A stretch of DNA of 64,000 nucleotides from NCBI GenBank assembly GCA_963921935.1, contig OY998176.1:84174960-84238959 (forward strand), given 5' to 3'. The number at the start of each line of letters is the position of its first letter. The stretch's first letter is position 1. The notes beneath the pieces were generated by a model that was not told where the DNA came from, searched no databases, and worked only from the letters and a program-made list of their open reading frames with translations. This stretch comes from Galeruca laticollis. Taxonomy: Eukaryota > Arthropoda > Insecta > Coleoptera > Chrysomelidae. The position numbers and the translations under genes were made by a program. Below, piece by piece: positions 31,036 to 42,840 of this stretch.

Positions 31036-32400
31036 CTTAAATTAACAACAAAAATGAAAACATAATCTAATTCAGTTTTTCCATTTTTATACTTTAAACA
31101 AGCATTTAAAATAAACATACATTCATTTTCTACATGTTAGACCTTAAATACCCATTAAAAATGGAAATCTAACACAATTCATTTCCTACATTTTAGACAT
31201 TAAATATGTATAAAAAACTAACAATCATTTTTTTACATTTTTAGATGTTAAATCAGCATTAGAAATCTAACAATCAATTTTCTACAGTTCAGACATTAAA
31301 TGTGCAATAAAATCTAAGACAATAATTTTTTTATATATTTTTAGACCTTAAATTAAGAACAAAAATGAAAGTCAACATAATTGATTTTTTACATTCTAGA
31401 CCTAAAATAAATATTGAAAATAAAAAGCATTGATTTTTTTAATTTTTACATTGCTTAGACCTTAAATGAGCACTAAAAATGAAAATTCAACAAAAGTAAT
31501 TTTTTTATATTTTTGAACATTGAATTAGAATTCAAAATGTAAATTAAATATACATTTTTAGACCTTTAAATTGGCATTAAAAATGAACACAATTCATTTT
31601 CTACTTTTTGGACTTTAAATTTATATTTGCAGAGCTTAAATTAATAACAAAAATGAAAATGTAATCTAATTGATTTTTTCAATTTTTATACTTCAATCAA
31701 GCATTAAAAATGGAAATCTAACACAATTCAATTCCTACATTGTAGTCATTAAATAAGTATTAAAAATAAAAATCTAAAAATAATTTTTTTTACATTTTTA
31801 GACCTTAAATTAGCGTTAAAACTGAGCACAATTCATTTTCTACAGTTTAGACATTAAATATTAGTTAAAATCTAACACAATTAATTTTTCTATATTCCTA
31901 GACCTTAAATTAACAAAAAAATGGAAATCAACATCATTGATTTTTTTACATTTTAGACCAAATAAATATTAAAAATTAAAATGTAACAGACATTTGTTAC
32001 ATTTTAGACCTAAAGTAAATATTAAAAATAAAAATATCATTGCTTTTTTTATTTTTTATATTGTTTAGACATTAAAAGCACTAAAAATGAAAATCCAACA
32101 TAATTAATTTTTTATATTTTTGGACCTTGAATTAGAATTAAAAATCAAAATTTAATATTAATTTTTAGACCTTTAAACTGTCATTAAAAATGAACACAAT
32201 TAATTTTCTACATTTTAGACTTTAAATTGATATTTTTAGACCTTAAATTAACAACAAAAATGAAAAAGTAATGTAATTGATTTTTTCCATTTATAGACTT
32301 TAAACAAGCATTAAAAATAAAAATCTAAAAACTTAATTTTTAAATTTTTAGACCTAAATAAGCATTGAAAATGAAAATCTAATACAAATAGCTTTTCGGA
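31036..32400. repeat. AT-rich minisatellite with about 600-bp higher-order period
   Basis: A basic unit of roughly 60-75 bp (tttttagaccttaaatta, gcattaaaaatgaaaatct, aacacaattaatttt) repeats about 20 times. A distinctive run of variants starting taaattaacaacaaaaatga at about 31035 recurs at about 31637 and 32243, so groups of about nine units repeat together at roughly 600-bp spacing. It is not a CRISPR array: there are no unique spacers and the units are tandem. Confidence 0.85.
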
Positions 32401-33640
32401 GTGCGGAAAAGTTAGTTTTAATCCTCAAATCTGTTTTTTGCATTTTTCTCACAAAAAAACAAAAAAAATAACTAAAAACATCCAAAATACAAACTTTTTT
32501 TGGTATTAATCAATACTTTTCTCGCATATTAGGCTGAAAAGTAAAATTTCTGTGAGGTAGGTACTAATTTTAGTTTCATATTGTTGAAAAGAAATGTAAA
32601 CTATTTGCCTTTTGTTGTTAGAGAAGAAATATGAGAATATCATTTTCGTTATTCCCTGTTGTGTATAAATTTTATCACTTATCATTTTTCTCCTAAACGT
32701 CTGCAACACCTTCTCGACATCCCTCTTCCCATATGCCGAGCGTGTCTGTATCCCACAACGAAAATACAAAATAAAATATGGCTCTTTCGCCTAATTATTT
32801 CAAGGCTCGCAAATCTCCATTATTAATTAGAAACAAGCTCGAAGAAGGGTTGAAACTTTGAAGAAAGTCCTTCTTATTTAATTAGGGGTAGCGTAGGGGG
32901 GCCGGGACGTTAAGGGTAGCAAATGTTTATTTTATGTAGTAGAGCTTTCTCTTCTTGATTTAGAGTACAATCTCTGGATATTCCGCGGCACTTTAATGGA
33001 AATGGATAATTGGTTTAAATGCTTCCTTTTCGGAATTTAAATTTCATGGCAAGGAGTCGCTTATATATAGCAGCGCGGCTACGCTCGCATATACCTTAGG
33101 GCTAGATGGGAATTTTAACGAAAACATTTACAAGAGATTAGGAAATTAGAAATGTAAGGAATGGGCGTGTGAAGATAGTAGGAAAAATCCATTGGGAACT
33201 TTGTTTCATGAAAACGGAATTCTAATTAAATGTTGGCATTGTTTATTAACGAATTAAAAAACAATGCTGAATACATTTCAGCGAAAAAAGACTCTGGTTC
33301 TAAATTCAATTATCACGATGCACAATTTTGACAAATCAAAACAACATGTAACCGAAACGCACGGGAAATAAAACATTATTTGCATATAACCCAGCCAGTG
33401 TGTGCCAGGAATACATTGAAGTATAAAGGCTAGACATTTTTGAGCGCAATCTCACTACATTTCGTAATAAAGGTGAACAATAAATAGACTCATTCACGTT
33501 AAAGTATAAAGTCTGACAAAGATATATGTTGTTCAAACATCGATTTTGTAATAGTATTTTTAAAGCCAGACCAATCAGAAAGTTGAGGTGTAAGGGAGTT
33601 TGACAAAATAACTAAGCCAAACTCAAAAGGTAACCTCACC
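32400..33640. other. No recognisable gene; GC-richer island at 32780-33110
   Basis: 32780-33110 is less AT-rich, has no long frame and contains homeodomain-type cores (attattaattag, tatttaattaggggtagcg) and a G run (ggggggccggg). It may be unique host noncoding DNA. The remainder is AT-rich without coding signals. Confidence 0.3.
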
Positions 33641-34552
33641 AGCACGCGGTGAACACTGCTAGACAACTAACGAGCTGGTATAAGCGGATCCCAATTGCCG
33701 GCCAACAGCTTCGGGTGGATGAGCCGGTAAAAGTAAGGGCACTCACTTGTCCTAAAGATGAGAAATCATACCTATAGGAGGATGAATCAACGGACGATCA
33801 ACGGCATGTGGATGGAGAAGGCAAGGGGAAGCCATTGCATTAAAGACTGTAAGAGTATCCTTAGCACAATCGTACACAGCAATAATGGCAATGTTCAAAA
33901 TAAAATATTCCGGAGATAATAGTTCCCCAATCGGATCTCCGGGGGGAACAGTGGCGAACAAGTTCATGAAAGCAACAGTGAAGAATATGAAGATCGGAAC
34001 GTGGAATGCAAGAAGCGTTTTTGCACCAGGAAAACTGGACAACAATGTGAAGCAAATGTTGAGACTAAATGTGGATATCTCGAGGTTTAGTGATGTGAGA
34101 TGGCCAGGAAGTGGCATCTGCGCAGCGGGTAACAGCACATTCTATTACTCTGGGAATAGTGACTCGAAACATTTATATGGAGTTGTAATGATTTTGAATA
34201 GAAATTTCACAAGTTCGGTTTTGAATTTTATACCTTGCTCAGACAGAGTCATGATGCTTCAACTTAAAACACATACGGGAATTATGAACATAATACAGGT
34301 GTATGCATAAAGAGGACGATGAGGTTGAAGAATTTTATGCTGAGCTTGATGATATCTTTAGAAGCATGAAGAACAATGATATCACAGTGGTTATGGGAGA
34401 TTTCAACGCCAAAGTAGGCAAAGACAAAGTCGAAGCACACACAGGGAGTTTTGGTCTGGGAGAAAGGAATAGTAGGGGGGACCGACTGGTAGAGTTCTGT
34501 CAAGTTGGAGATCTTATAATAAGAAATACTTTCTTCAAACTACCAGATCGTA

Positions 34553-34684
34553 AATGAATTTAAATGAAACTCAACGTTTGTAGCTAACTCCACAATTGTG
34601 GAATTAGCTGGAAACGTTGATTTCATTTAAAACACTAATATGAGTAGATTCCACAAAGTAAGGGTCGAGACAGTTAATTTTACA
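34553..34684. mobile_element. Palindromic non-autonomous element, second copy type
   Basis: A 132-bp insertion in RTE-3, flanked by identical agatcgta at 34545-34552 and 34685-34692. An imperfect palindrome (about 34559-34632, centre cacaattgtg) is followed by a tail matching 29212-29252. The palindrome arms differ from the 29-kb element except for the outer tttaaatgaaactcaa. Confidence 0.88.
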
Positions 34685-35267
34685 AGATCGTAGATTGTAC
34701 ACCTGGAAATTTCCTGCGTCAACCCAGGAAATAGAGTTAGAAACCAAATAGATTACATCCTCATTAACAATCGCTATAAGAACTCAGTCAAAGCTGCTAA
34801 ACCCTACCCGGATGCTGACATTAATTAGGACCACAACCCAGTTATAGCTAAACTCAGTCTAAGGACGAAAAGTATAACAAAACGTCTAAACCCCAATGTA
34901 AATCCAAAACTCCTTAAGAACTCTAAAATCCATGACACAGTTAAGAAAGAGGTTAACGAATGTATGAGAGATATTGGTGCATCAGATGAAGTTAGTGTAG
35001 ATGAAAAGTGGAAGCAAACAAAAAGCCCAGGATGACATCAGAAATTCTAGATCTTATGGAGGAAATGAGAAAGAGCAAAGGCAACAAAGATGAGTACAGG
35101 ACACTAAATAAAGCAGTAAAGAGAAAAATTAAGGAAGCAAATGAAGAATACTTAGCAGCTCAATGTGAGGAAATAGAAGTAAAACAAAAAAAATCTGACA
35201 ACTTTCATATGCACAAAAAGAGAAAGGAAATGGCTGGATGTAACAGGGTCAAGGCAGCTAGTAATAG

Positions 35268-35382
35268 TATCAAGGATACAAATGGGCGTATAATAACTGA
35301 CGTGGGGGACAAACTTGAAAGTTTCCACCTTACAAGTTTGTCCCCCACGTCAGTTATTATACGCCCATTTGTATCCTTGATA
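35268..35382. repeat. 50-bp perfect inverted duplication inside RTE-3 ORF2
   Basis: Bases 35268-35317 and 35333-35382 are exact reverse complements with a 15-base loop. The left arm encodes the expected RTE residues KDTNGRIITDVGDKLE; the right arm is the same DNA read backwards and replaces the expected coding sequence. The frame stays open by chance. Confidence 0.95.
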
Positions 35383-35639
35383 GCATACCCGTCGGAATTG
35401 TTTGATGATGAAAGACCTCCAAAACCGGTCTTAGATTCAAGCAATGCGCACTTAAAAATATTAAGATCAGAAATAGTTTATGCCCTGGAAACTATGAAAC
35501 CCTGTAAGGCTGCTGGTCCTAATCGGATACCCATAGAGCTTATCAAACTCTTTGACGATGATGTGGTTGATATTCTTCTGGACCTCTTTAACCGCATTTA
35601 CGATATTATTTTATTTAGTGTTTAATTTTTCGTAATCTG

Positions 35640-36245
35640 ATCATTTTCCTGATCATATTCTTCTAACGTTTTTCTACTTTGGCGTTTCATTTTTCTTTTT
35701 AATTTGTTCCTCATTATTGCCTCCAACTACATTTTCGTTACAATATTGAAAAATATTTTTTTGCCTTTTTAACTTCTTTTTGTTTGCTTATTGCTGCTCT
35801 TTTCATAATTTTATATAGTAGGTCCAGACGTAACATATTCGTCGTACGTCGTCGTACGATTACTAGAACCTGCTAAAAATATCACTGCCTCTAATGATGC
35901 TGCATTGAATTAAGGATCTGGCAGTTTAGTTTCAAGATGATTGTCTATAAAGTCTGATTCTTTAATTGTGTTTGAGTTGTCTAAATCCTACAGTAATATT
36001 TTTTGGCTAAAATGCGTTCAAAAAAGGTGATGCTGTGCGTTCTCATGTCATAAATAGATGCTTTTTGACCAGGGTTGTTAATCATAAAGTTGTTTAGGGA
36101 TTTTTAAGGTATGCTTTAATTAGTGCAAAACTTCAACATCAGAGGTGGCAGTTTATGTGATATGTGAAGTGGAAAACTGAGCAAAATTATACCATTTTTA
36201 CTGTCACTATTGTCGATTAAAAGCAGAAGGAATTTGCCTTCTTAT
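35640..36245 (-). pseudogene. pogo/Tigger-like transposase remnant
   Basis: The minus strand reads LLLLIDNSDSKNGIILLSFP then ISHKLPPL (36230-36110), NNFMINNPGQKASIYDM (about 36085-36040) and, further on, GSDIFSRF (about 35880). These match the later part of the pogo/Jerky-type DDE_1 domain (LDxHxSH; GI.LLSFPPH.SHKLQPLD; NPGKxxSIYDI). Several stops interrupt it, and the HTH half is not found. It belongs to a different pogo lineage from the PHD-tailed elements at 8.8 and 52.7 kb. Confidence 0.65.
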
Positions 36246-36249
36246 CTGC

Positions 36250-36890
36250 CTTTGGTTACATGTATGTACGTGCACATACAATTACAACCCTACCACATAT
36301 GTAAACCTAAATAATTATCATAAAAGTTACTAAATTCAACTGTCAAAGACGTGATGTCCAAAAATATTTGAGGTTCATTTTCTTCTTCTCCCTAAAATTT
36401 AACAACATGCATTTTCGAACGCCAGTTTTCAACTGGGAATTTAAAACCACTAACACAAATATAAACTGAGGAAAAATGTTTCACCCTGACAGACAACAAC
36501 TCTGTTACCATAGCAAAAACTGATTGAATGGGCGCCAGGGCTGCTGCAGTAAAGAAAAAATGCTACAATCAGTTTTCTGTCAGAGTAAGTTCGAAGAATG
36601 AAGGGGTAAAAAATATTCCAAACTCATCTCTTACCAAAAACAGAGTTCAAAAAGTTTCCAAAATATATTCCTTGTGATAGTTTATGGTAACTTTTTCTCT
36701 TGAATTAGAGTAAACCCGATCTTGTTGCAAAGTACACAATATAGAGGAACAACATTATAAATTATCATGTATCATAAGATACAGAGATAACTACGTCAAT
36801 AAGTAGCTGTATTTGGTACGAATATAATAAATGAACAATGAGTAAGATTCCAGAAGAACAAAAATAATTGGATAAGTAACCAAAATAACC
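36250..36890. other. No recognisable gene
   Basis: AT-rich; a short inverted pair aaaactgatt/aatcagtttt lies around 36515-36580. Nothing else is supported. Confidence 0.3.
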
Positions 36891-36894
36891 ATGG

Positions 36895-37790
36895 GAAATG
36901 AGTTTAAATTTTCATCTGAAAAAACAAAATGCATACATAGTATTCTCCTGAAAATATACACAATTACAACCCATACTCACTTTACATGACGAATATCTTC
37001 AATGTAAAGGACAAATAAATTTCTTGGGATTAATTTTGGGTCGAAAATTAAATAGGAAAGCTCACATCAAACAACTTGTTTCATCATGTCAGTCAGGTTT
37101 GAATCTCCTAAAGTGTCTAGCCAATAAACATTGGGGAACGGATGGAAAAACACTAATGATGGTATATCGAGCATTAATTAGGTTGCATTGCATACGCTTC
37201 AGCAAAACAGTCAATCTTGAGGCCCCTTGATGTTATCCATAATCAGGCATTAAGAACAATATTAGGAGCATTTCACAGCACACCCATAAATAGTTTAAAT
37301 CGCGAAGCAGGAGAAGCAAGTCTAAGTGATAGATGGCAGCAAAAATATCCAACAACATATAAGAATACCTTATCAGACAGATTTACTTCCAAAGTAAATA
37401 CTGGAACCCTCCTTCATATGAAAGAATTCGTAGATATTTGAAAAGTTACAACTATGTCTCGTTTCCTTTAACCTTGCCAAATAGAGTCTCTGAAACTGAT
37501 ATCCATCCTTGGGTGTCTCTCCTAGGATCAAAACTAACTTATCCTGTCTCAATAAACATGACAATAATATTCATAGTAGACTCGTACATCACAAGCAAAT
37601 ATCATGGGGACACAGAAATATATAGAGATGCATCTAAAAATGGAGCAGCCATTGTAACAAATACTAACTCTGAAATATTCAAACTACCAGGAACATACAG
37701 TAGTAACGGTGAAGCTTTTCCATCACATGATTTAGTTGACGATACTATTCAACACATACATCATAGTGTGTGGTTGCCTTACACTTAATA
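36895..37790 (+). pseudogene. Jockey-type ORF2 C-terminal region, first part
   Basis: FSSEKTKCIHS, then after stops NKFLGLILGRKLNRKAHIKQ and NLLKCLANKHWGTDGKTLMM, RALIRL; after a shift PLDVIHNQALRTILGAFHST and INSLNREAGEASLSDR. This is the thumb/connection region of Jockey/X-element-type ORF2. From 37610, EIYRDASKNGAAIVTNTNSE is a degenerate start of RNase H. The reading stops being recognisable at about 37790 and continues at 42165, after a CR1-like element. Confidence 0.78.
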
Positions 37791-38035
37791 CTACCTAGTA
37801 GATGGTTTTGAGTGAAATAGATGAAAAAATTAGTCTTTTAAAGTGACAGAGAATCCCGGTACTCTCCGTAAGTCTTTATTGAAGTTTGTTTCTCCGTTAC
37901 CTGAACAAACTATTTGAAATTACAACTTTGTTTAGTTGAATTGTGAAATATATTTGCTACAAATCAATAATTAAACTCAAATTTATTATCAAAAAACCAG
38001 TTCTTTTCCATCAACGAAAATAATACATTAAAAAT

Positions 38036-38574
38036 ATGAGCATTGATGAGCATACTAATAAGCAAATATTGGACAAAATTACAAAAAGTTATAATGATTT
38101 ATCATTATCAATTAATGCTGTGGAAACAAGAATAAACTATACATTAGAGAATCTATCACACAGCTTGAATACCGTAGACCAAGAAAACTCATATTCAAAA
38201 GAAAAAATAGATCTACTGGAGAGGGAGTCCAAGCGCTATAATTTAATTCTGCTTGGAATAGAAAGAGAAAGCAGACCACTGGACATATCACTTTTAACAA
38301 TTTGCTGGGATTGTCATTGTCAGAGTCAGATTTTAACAACATTTATCCACTCGGTCGAAATAGGGAGAGTCCCGTTAAGTTTGAATTCATTTCATTTCTA
38401 ACTAAACAGAAGATCTATAAGGATATAAAAAATGTAAAGGGAACAAAGATTTCCATTGCTCAAGATCAAACAACAAAGCAACGGGAAGAAGCCAAAATCT
38501 TAAGACATCATTTATATTTGGCAAAACAAAAACATGATGAAAAACATTTCTTCATTAAAAACGGAAAAAAGTAA
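38036..38574 (+). pseudogene. CR1-like ORF1 (coiled coil plus RNA-binding-type domain)
   Basis: Starts MSIDEHTNKQILDKITKSYN. A heptad-like segment (NLSHSLNTVDQENSYSKEKI) leads into RESKRYNLILLGIE. After a frameshift near 38300 it continues as LLGLSLSESDFNNIYPLGRN, PVKFEFISFLTKQKIYKDIK and GTKISIAQDQTTKQREEAK. This is the layout of L1/CR1-type ORF1 proteins that coat element RNA. The ORF1 stop at 38572-38574 ends the frame about 350 bp before ORF2. Confidence 0.7.
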
Positions 38575-38924
38575 AGTGAAACCATATGAAAGTTATTATA
38601 GCTATAGCTGTAACTAAAAAATAATATCGCAAAACTTTATAAATTATTCAACCTGCTCCGGCACACAGAATATAAATAAGTGCATAAATGGTTCGTCTAC
38701 AACTTGTTACTCCCATAAACTAAATCTTATTTTGGGTGTTCAACATTTACGTTTATTTTTTCTTTGTAAATTCTTAATTGTTTATGTTCATATCATTGCA
38801 ATGTTTGCCAAATTCTAGATACTAGAAACTAACTCTTCTTTATCTCGTTCCTTTAAAGTGACTGTAAACAAAAAAAAAGTTATTATATTTTTTAATGTCA
38901 TTGTGCGAATATAAATCATAACAA

Positions 38925-41740
38925 ATGGATTTGTATCTAAGTCGGTATGAGAACAAGGAAATCGAGGCTCAAGTAATAAATTCGATATCGGATTTTAGTA
39001 CATATACAAATTGCAAAAAAGCTCAAATCTCAGTACTACATATGAATATCAGAAGTATCCAAAAAAAATTTGGTGAATTTTTGCTTTTTCTAAACCAGCA
39101 GGCCGACTTTGATGTGATTGCATTGACAGAAACGAATAGACAGAAAGGTGTAAGTATTTTTAATATAAACGGATATGACTTAATATATAATGAGGGGGAC
39201 TATAATAAATGCGACTAATTAGTTTTGAATGTAAATAATGAAGTAACACATTCTTACAAAATTGTCAAAATTTCTGAAACTAAAGCAATAGAATTGGAAA
39301 TTAAATTAAGGAATGAAACTGTACACATAATCGCATTGTATGTCACCTATTATATGTCCTAAAATCTTCAGTACGAACCTCAATAGTTATTTAAATAATA
39401 AAAAATGAAAAGAACCTAAAATTCATATACTGATAGATGACATAATTATTGATATTTTATCAGATGTCGATCACTTTGAATAATATAAATATTCCTTAGA
39501 ATTATTGGATTTTGTCTCTTACATTAATCAAATAACAAGACTCATAAGCTAGACCTAGACCACATTTATGTAAAAAATTTAAATTATGAAAATAATAATA
39601 TTGAATCATTTGTTTTTAACTACGGAATAACTGACCATCTCCCTATAGCACCAATCATTCAATTTAAAGAGACATATGAAACAAAAAACGAAAATCAACC
39701 TAAAAAATTTATTAATTATCCAAAGTTAAGAGAACAGTTACGAAATTAAAATTGGCAAAATGTATACACGATTACTGATGTGAATGAATGTACAGATTAA
39801 TGCCTTTCTATCTTACAGTAAAGTATCGAAGAATATACAAGTATTGTAAAAAGATCAAATATTGAAAAGGCTAAAAAATTATGGATTACTGCGGGATTAC
39901 TAAAATCTATAAATGAAAAAAACAAAATCTATAAAAGACTCAAAAGTACCCCTAATGACATATTCTTACATAAAAAATATCATGACTATAAAAACAAATT
40001 AAAAATACTCATAAAAATGTAAAGAAGAGTTATTTCGATAACTTGATCAATAAAAACTCCAATTCATCTGCAGCACTATGGAAATGTGTAACTGATATAT
40101 GTGGCAAATCCAAATCTGAAAGTAAAATAGATAACATTTTGAATGAAAAAAGTCAACTAATTAATGGCACCAAAGATATAGCCAATGCATTTAATAATTT
40201 TTTAGTGATTTTTGGAAAAAGTATGCCCAAAAGATATCCTCCCCCCAAAATTATGCTGAGAATATATAAATTCTAGACACAATGAAACATACTATAAATT
40301 CGTTAATAAATAAAAAGTCGCCAGGACTAGACGGAATTAAATCGGAAACTTTAAAAGAAATAAAACATGTAATAGCTACTCCACTTACCTATATGATAAA
40401 CAAATGCTTTAGTTCGGGAATCTTTCCTAAGTCGCTGAAAACAGGGTTGATTAAGCCTATTTTTAAAAGTGGTGATATATCTAAAATGGAGAATTATCGG
40501 CCAATAACTCGCATTCCAACCATAAGTAACATTTTTGAGAAAATCTTAAAATGTAGGCTGATTGAATTCTTCAATAAGCATAACATTATTTCAGAAAATC
40601 AGTATGGCTTTAGAGATGGAAAATCCACGGAGGATGCAATGTGCTCATTAGTAGAAACGTTATACAATTCCCTAGATAAAAAATCCCTGCAGCTTGCATC
40701 TTTGTGGACCTCCTCTCTAAGGCTTTTGATACCGTTAATCATAAAAAATTATTAAACAAATCAAAATTCTACGGTGTGCGTGGATTAACCTATAAGCTGT
40801 TGGAGAGTTATTTGAGTGAGCGAAAACAATATGTAACCATCGACAATTGCATAAGCGAGGCTAGAAATGGCGTGCCACAAGGCTCTGTACTGGGCCCGCT
40901 GCTATTCATCATCTATTTAAATAGCCTACTTTTCCTGGACATAAGGGGCAAAATTATTAGCTTCGCCGATGATACTGCCATCCTTTGTACCGCTCCTACT
41001 TGGGCTCAATTGAAAACACAAGCTGAAATCACTTTAAAGAAAAAAAAACCTGGTTTCAATTTAATGAACTATCACTAAATGTAGATAAAACAAAATATAT
41101 GCCTTTCACGTCATACCAGACAGGTCTACCAAATTTCGGCTATTTGGACTAAAATTCCAGAAGTAGAAAGGATTAAATATCTTGGAATTATTATTGATCG
41201 TCATCTCAAATGGGATCTGCAAACAAAAATATTGCTAACGAACTAAGAGGATTACTGTCAAGATTTAAATACTTCAGAGACATCTTGGATATACACCACT
41301 TGAAAATATTGTACTTTTCGTAAGTACAGTCACAACTGAGCTATGGCATATCTGGTTGGGGTGGAGTATATGATTGCCACATTGAAAATGTAAATGTACT
41401 ACAAAGGTGGATATTACGAATTATTTACCAAAAGAGTATCAGGTTTCCAAGTGATGAGATATATGTGATGAGCCAAGTTATGGATATAAGGCAATTATAC
41501 TGCCTTTAAATACTACTCTACCTAAAACGTAATGAACATATATTAGAAAGTCTTAAACACACTCATGATACTAGACATAAACAGAACACATACAACTTAC
41601 CTAGAAGAGAAAAAAGCTATTGGACAACACTGCTTTGATTACTTGGACCCAAAAATTCTAAGCCGAGTACCTGTAGAACTACAAAGCATTAAAAGATATA
41701 AGAACTTTGAATGTGAAATAAAAAAATGGATATTATAAAA
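38925..41740 (+). pseudogene. CR1-like ORF2: endonuclease and reverse transcriptase
   Basis: Endonuclease start MDLYLSRYENKEIEAQ, then LHMNIRSIQKKFGEFLLFLN and DVIALTETN (catalytic Glu). Many stops follow in 39218-40040. Reverse transcriptase: INKKSPGLDGIKSETLKEIK (40310), FPKSLKTGLIKPIFKSGD, MENYRPITRIPTISNIFEK and NQYGFRDGKSTEDAM. After a frameshift near 40710 come SKAFDTVNHKKLLNK, GVPQGSVLGPLLFIIYLNSL and IISFADDTAILC (Asp pair, about 40965). Thumb: KYLGIIIDRHLKWDLQ (41175). C-terminal: SQLSYGISGWGG, NVLQRWILRIIYQK and YLDPKILSRVPVELQ (about 41640). There is no RNase H, consistent with CR1. Confidence 0.85.
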
Positions 41741-42164
41741 AAATTGAGACTTTTTCCAAAATATAGTGAACAAGATGTAAAAATAAAAATATGTGCATGT
41801 ATGTGTGTGCGTATATATGTGTATGTATATGTTGAAAATTATATTATATCTACCTACCCGACTCACTATATCTACTGAACTTGTCAATATTACTGAATTT
41901 GTCATTACTATACCGAATTGATCATTATTATTATACTGACACTGTCAAAACTAAAAATAATTTTTACTTCATTGTATCTTTATAATTTAATTTTACTGTA
42001 TCTATTTATTATATCACACACAAGTTGTTGGTAACCTAGTTACCCTCAGCTTCAGTGATTGATTGTTTACTTCTACATCAAAAATGTTATTTAAATTTTG
42101 TAGTTTGTATATATCTGTTTTGTTGTGAAATAAACATATATTATTATTTTATACTATGGTCTTC

Positions 42165-42840
42165 TTCTAATAACAGAAAAAGAGCGAATCTCATTACAAG
42201 CGTTTGTCTTATTGTTTTGATTAAGATGCATATGGTTGATGTCGTATCAGTGATGGAAAAGACTCAGCGTTTCTATTGTACGCTATCCTATGAAATAGTT
42301 AATTTGATAAGGAAAGAGTTAGAACAATTGTGCAACCATAACCAAAATATCAGATTCATTTGGATTCCATCGCATGTGGGAATCAAAGGTAATGAGGAAG
42401 CAGATGAGAAACCACAAGCAGCAACTTATCAATCAAAACAGTGTAGCTTGTAATCTATCGACATTAACTGATTTGAAATCATACTTCAAGGACAAAATCA
42501 TATAACGTTGGAACACTTTTTGGCAAGAATCCGAATCCAAATTAAAATACTTAAAATCTAAGTTCAGACCTTGGCATATACCAACAGAAAACCAACGGCT
42601 ACATGTACGACACACCAGATATACGCATGAATACTTAATATCAAGGGAGGATCCTCTGTTTTTCAATTTCTGTGATGAAGACATCTGCGTACATCACCTA
42701 CTAATCGATTGCCCGATGTATGATCCACAACGAAAGACCTACAACATCCCACGAAATATTAAGGAAATCTTAGGAAATGCCTCAGACCCATCAAGTGTTA
42801 TAGCTTCTCTGAAAAGTGCAAATATATTACATAAAATATA
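42165..42840 (+). pseudogene. Jockey-type ORF2, RNase H end and C-terminal tail
   Basis: Continues the Jockey ORF2 of 36895-37790: IVNLIRKELEQLCNHNQNIR and FIWIPSHVGIKGNEEAD (the His-containing last RNase H motif, about 42355-42405). A frameshift is followed by ESESKLKYLKSKFRPWHIPT, HVRHTRYTHEYLISREDPLF and FCDEDICVHHLLIDCPMYD (Cys/His tail), with a stop near 42838. Together the halves cover thumb to C-terminus. Confidence 0.8.

Larger units (their letters stand above)
33650..35610 (+). mobile_element. RTE-like retrotransposon 3, interrupted, 3' end missing
   Basis: The 5' untranslated region (about 33650-33880) is GC-richer and has ggatgagccggtaaaagtaa and ggggaagccattgcattaaa, typical RTE leader-like sequence. 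ORF2 follows. A palindromic element (34553-34684) with an 8-bp duplication and a 50-bp inverted duplication (35268-35382) lie inside it. The reading ends in the early reverse transcriptase near 35600, next to pogo-like sequence. Confidence 0.82.
33885..35610 (+). pseudogene. RTE-3 ORF2: endonuclease and reverse transcriptase start
   Basis: Endonuclease motifs: NMKIGTWNARSVFAPGKLD (33988-34045), SDVRWPGSG, then after a frameshift near 34305 VVMGDFNAKVGKDKVEAH (34389-34440) and FGLGERNSRGDRLVEFC. After the palindromic insertion: RLYTWKFPAS, DYILINNRYKNSV and DHNPVIAKLSL (about 34830). The linker frame 35008-35625 includes MEANKKPRMTSEILDLMEEM, DTNGRIITDVGDKLE, VYALETMKPCKAAGPNRIPI and DVVDILLDLFNRIYD, which are the first reverse transcriptase blocks. 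Catalytic endonuclease residues Asn (WN), Asp-Asn (GDFN) and Asp-His (DHNP) are visible, though Glu of the first QE(T/V)RW box is replaced by SDVRW. Confidence 0.85.
37795..42160 (+). mobile_element. CR1-like non-LTR retrotransposon, near full length, decayed
   Basis: ORF1 (38036-38574) is followed by ORF2 (38925 to about 41740) on the plus strand, then a 3' region ending near 42150 (gaaataaacatatatta). It separates the two halves of a Jockey-type ORF2. Possible short duplications (tacta at both edges) are too weak to claim. Boundaries are approximate. Confidence 0.75.

Noticed and set aside
31036..32400. Regularly spaced repeats that could suggest a CRISPR-like array
   Set aside because: Units are directly tandem with no unique spacers, in a eukaryotic transposon context.
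37795..42160. Target duplication for the CR1-like element (tacta at both edges)
   Set aside because: Five bases of A/T-rich match are not distinguishable from chance, and the element limits are not certain.
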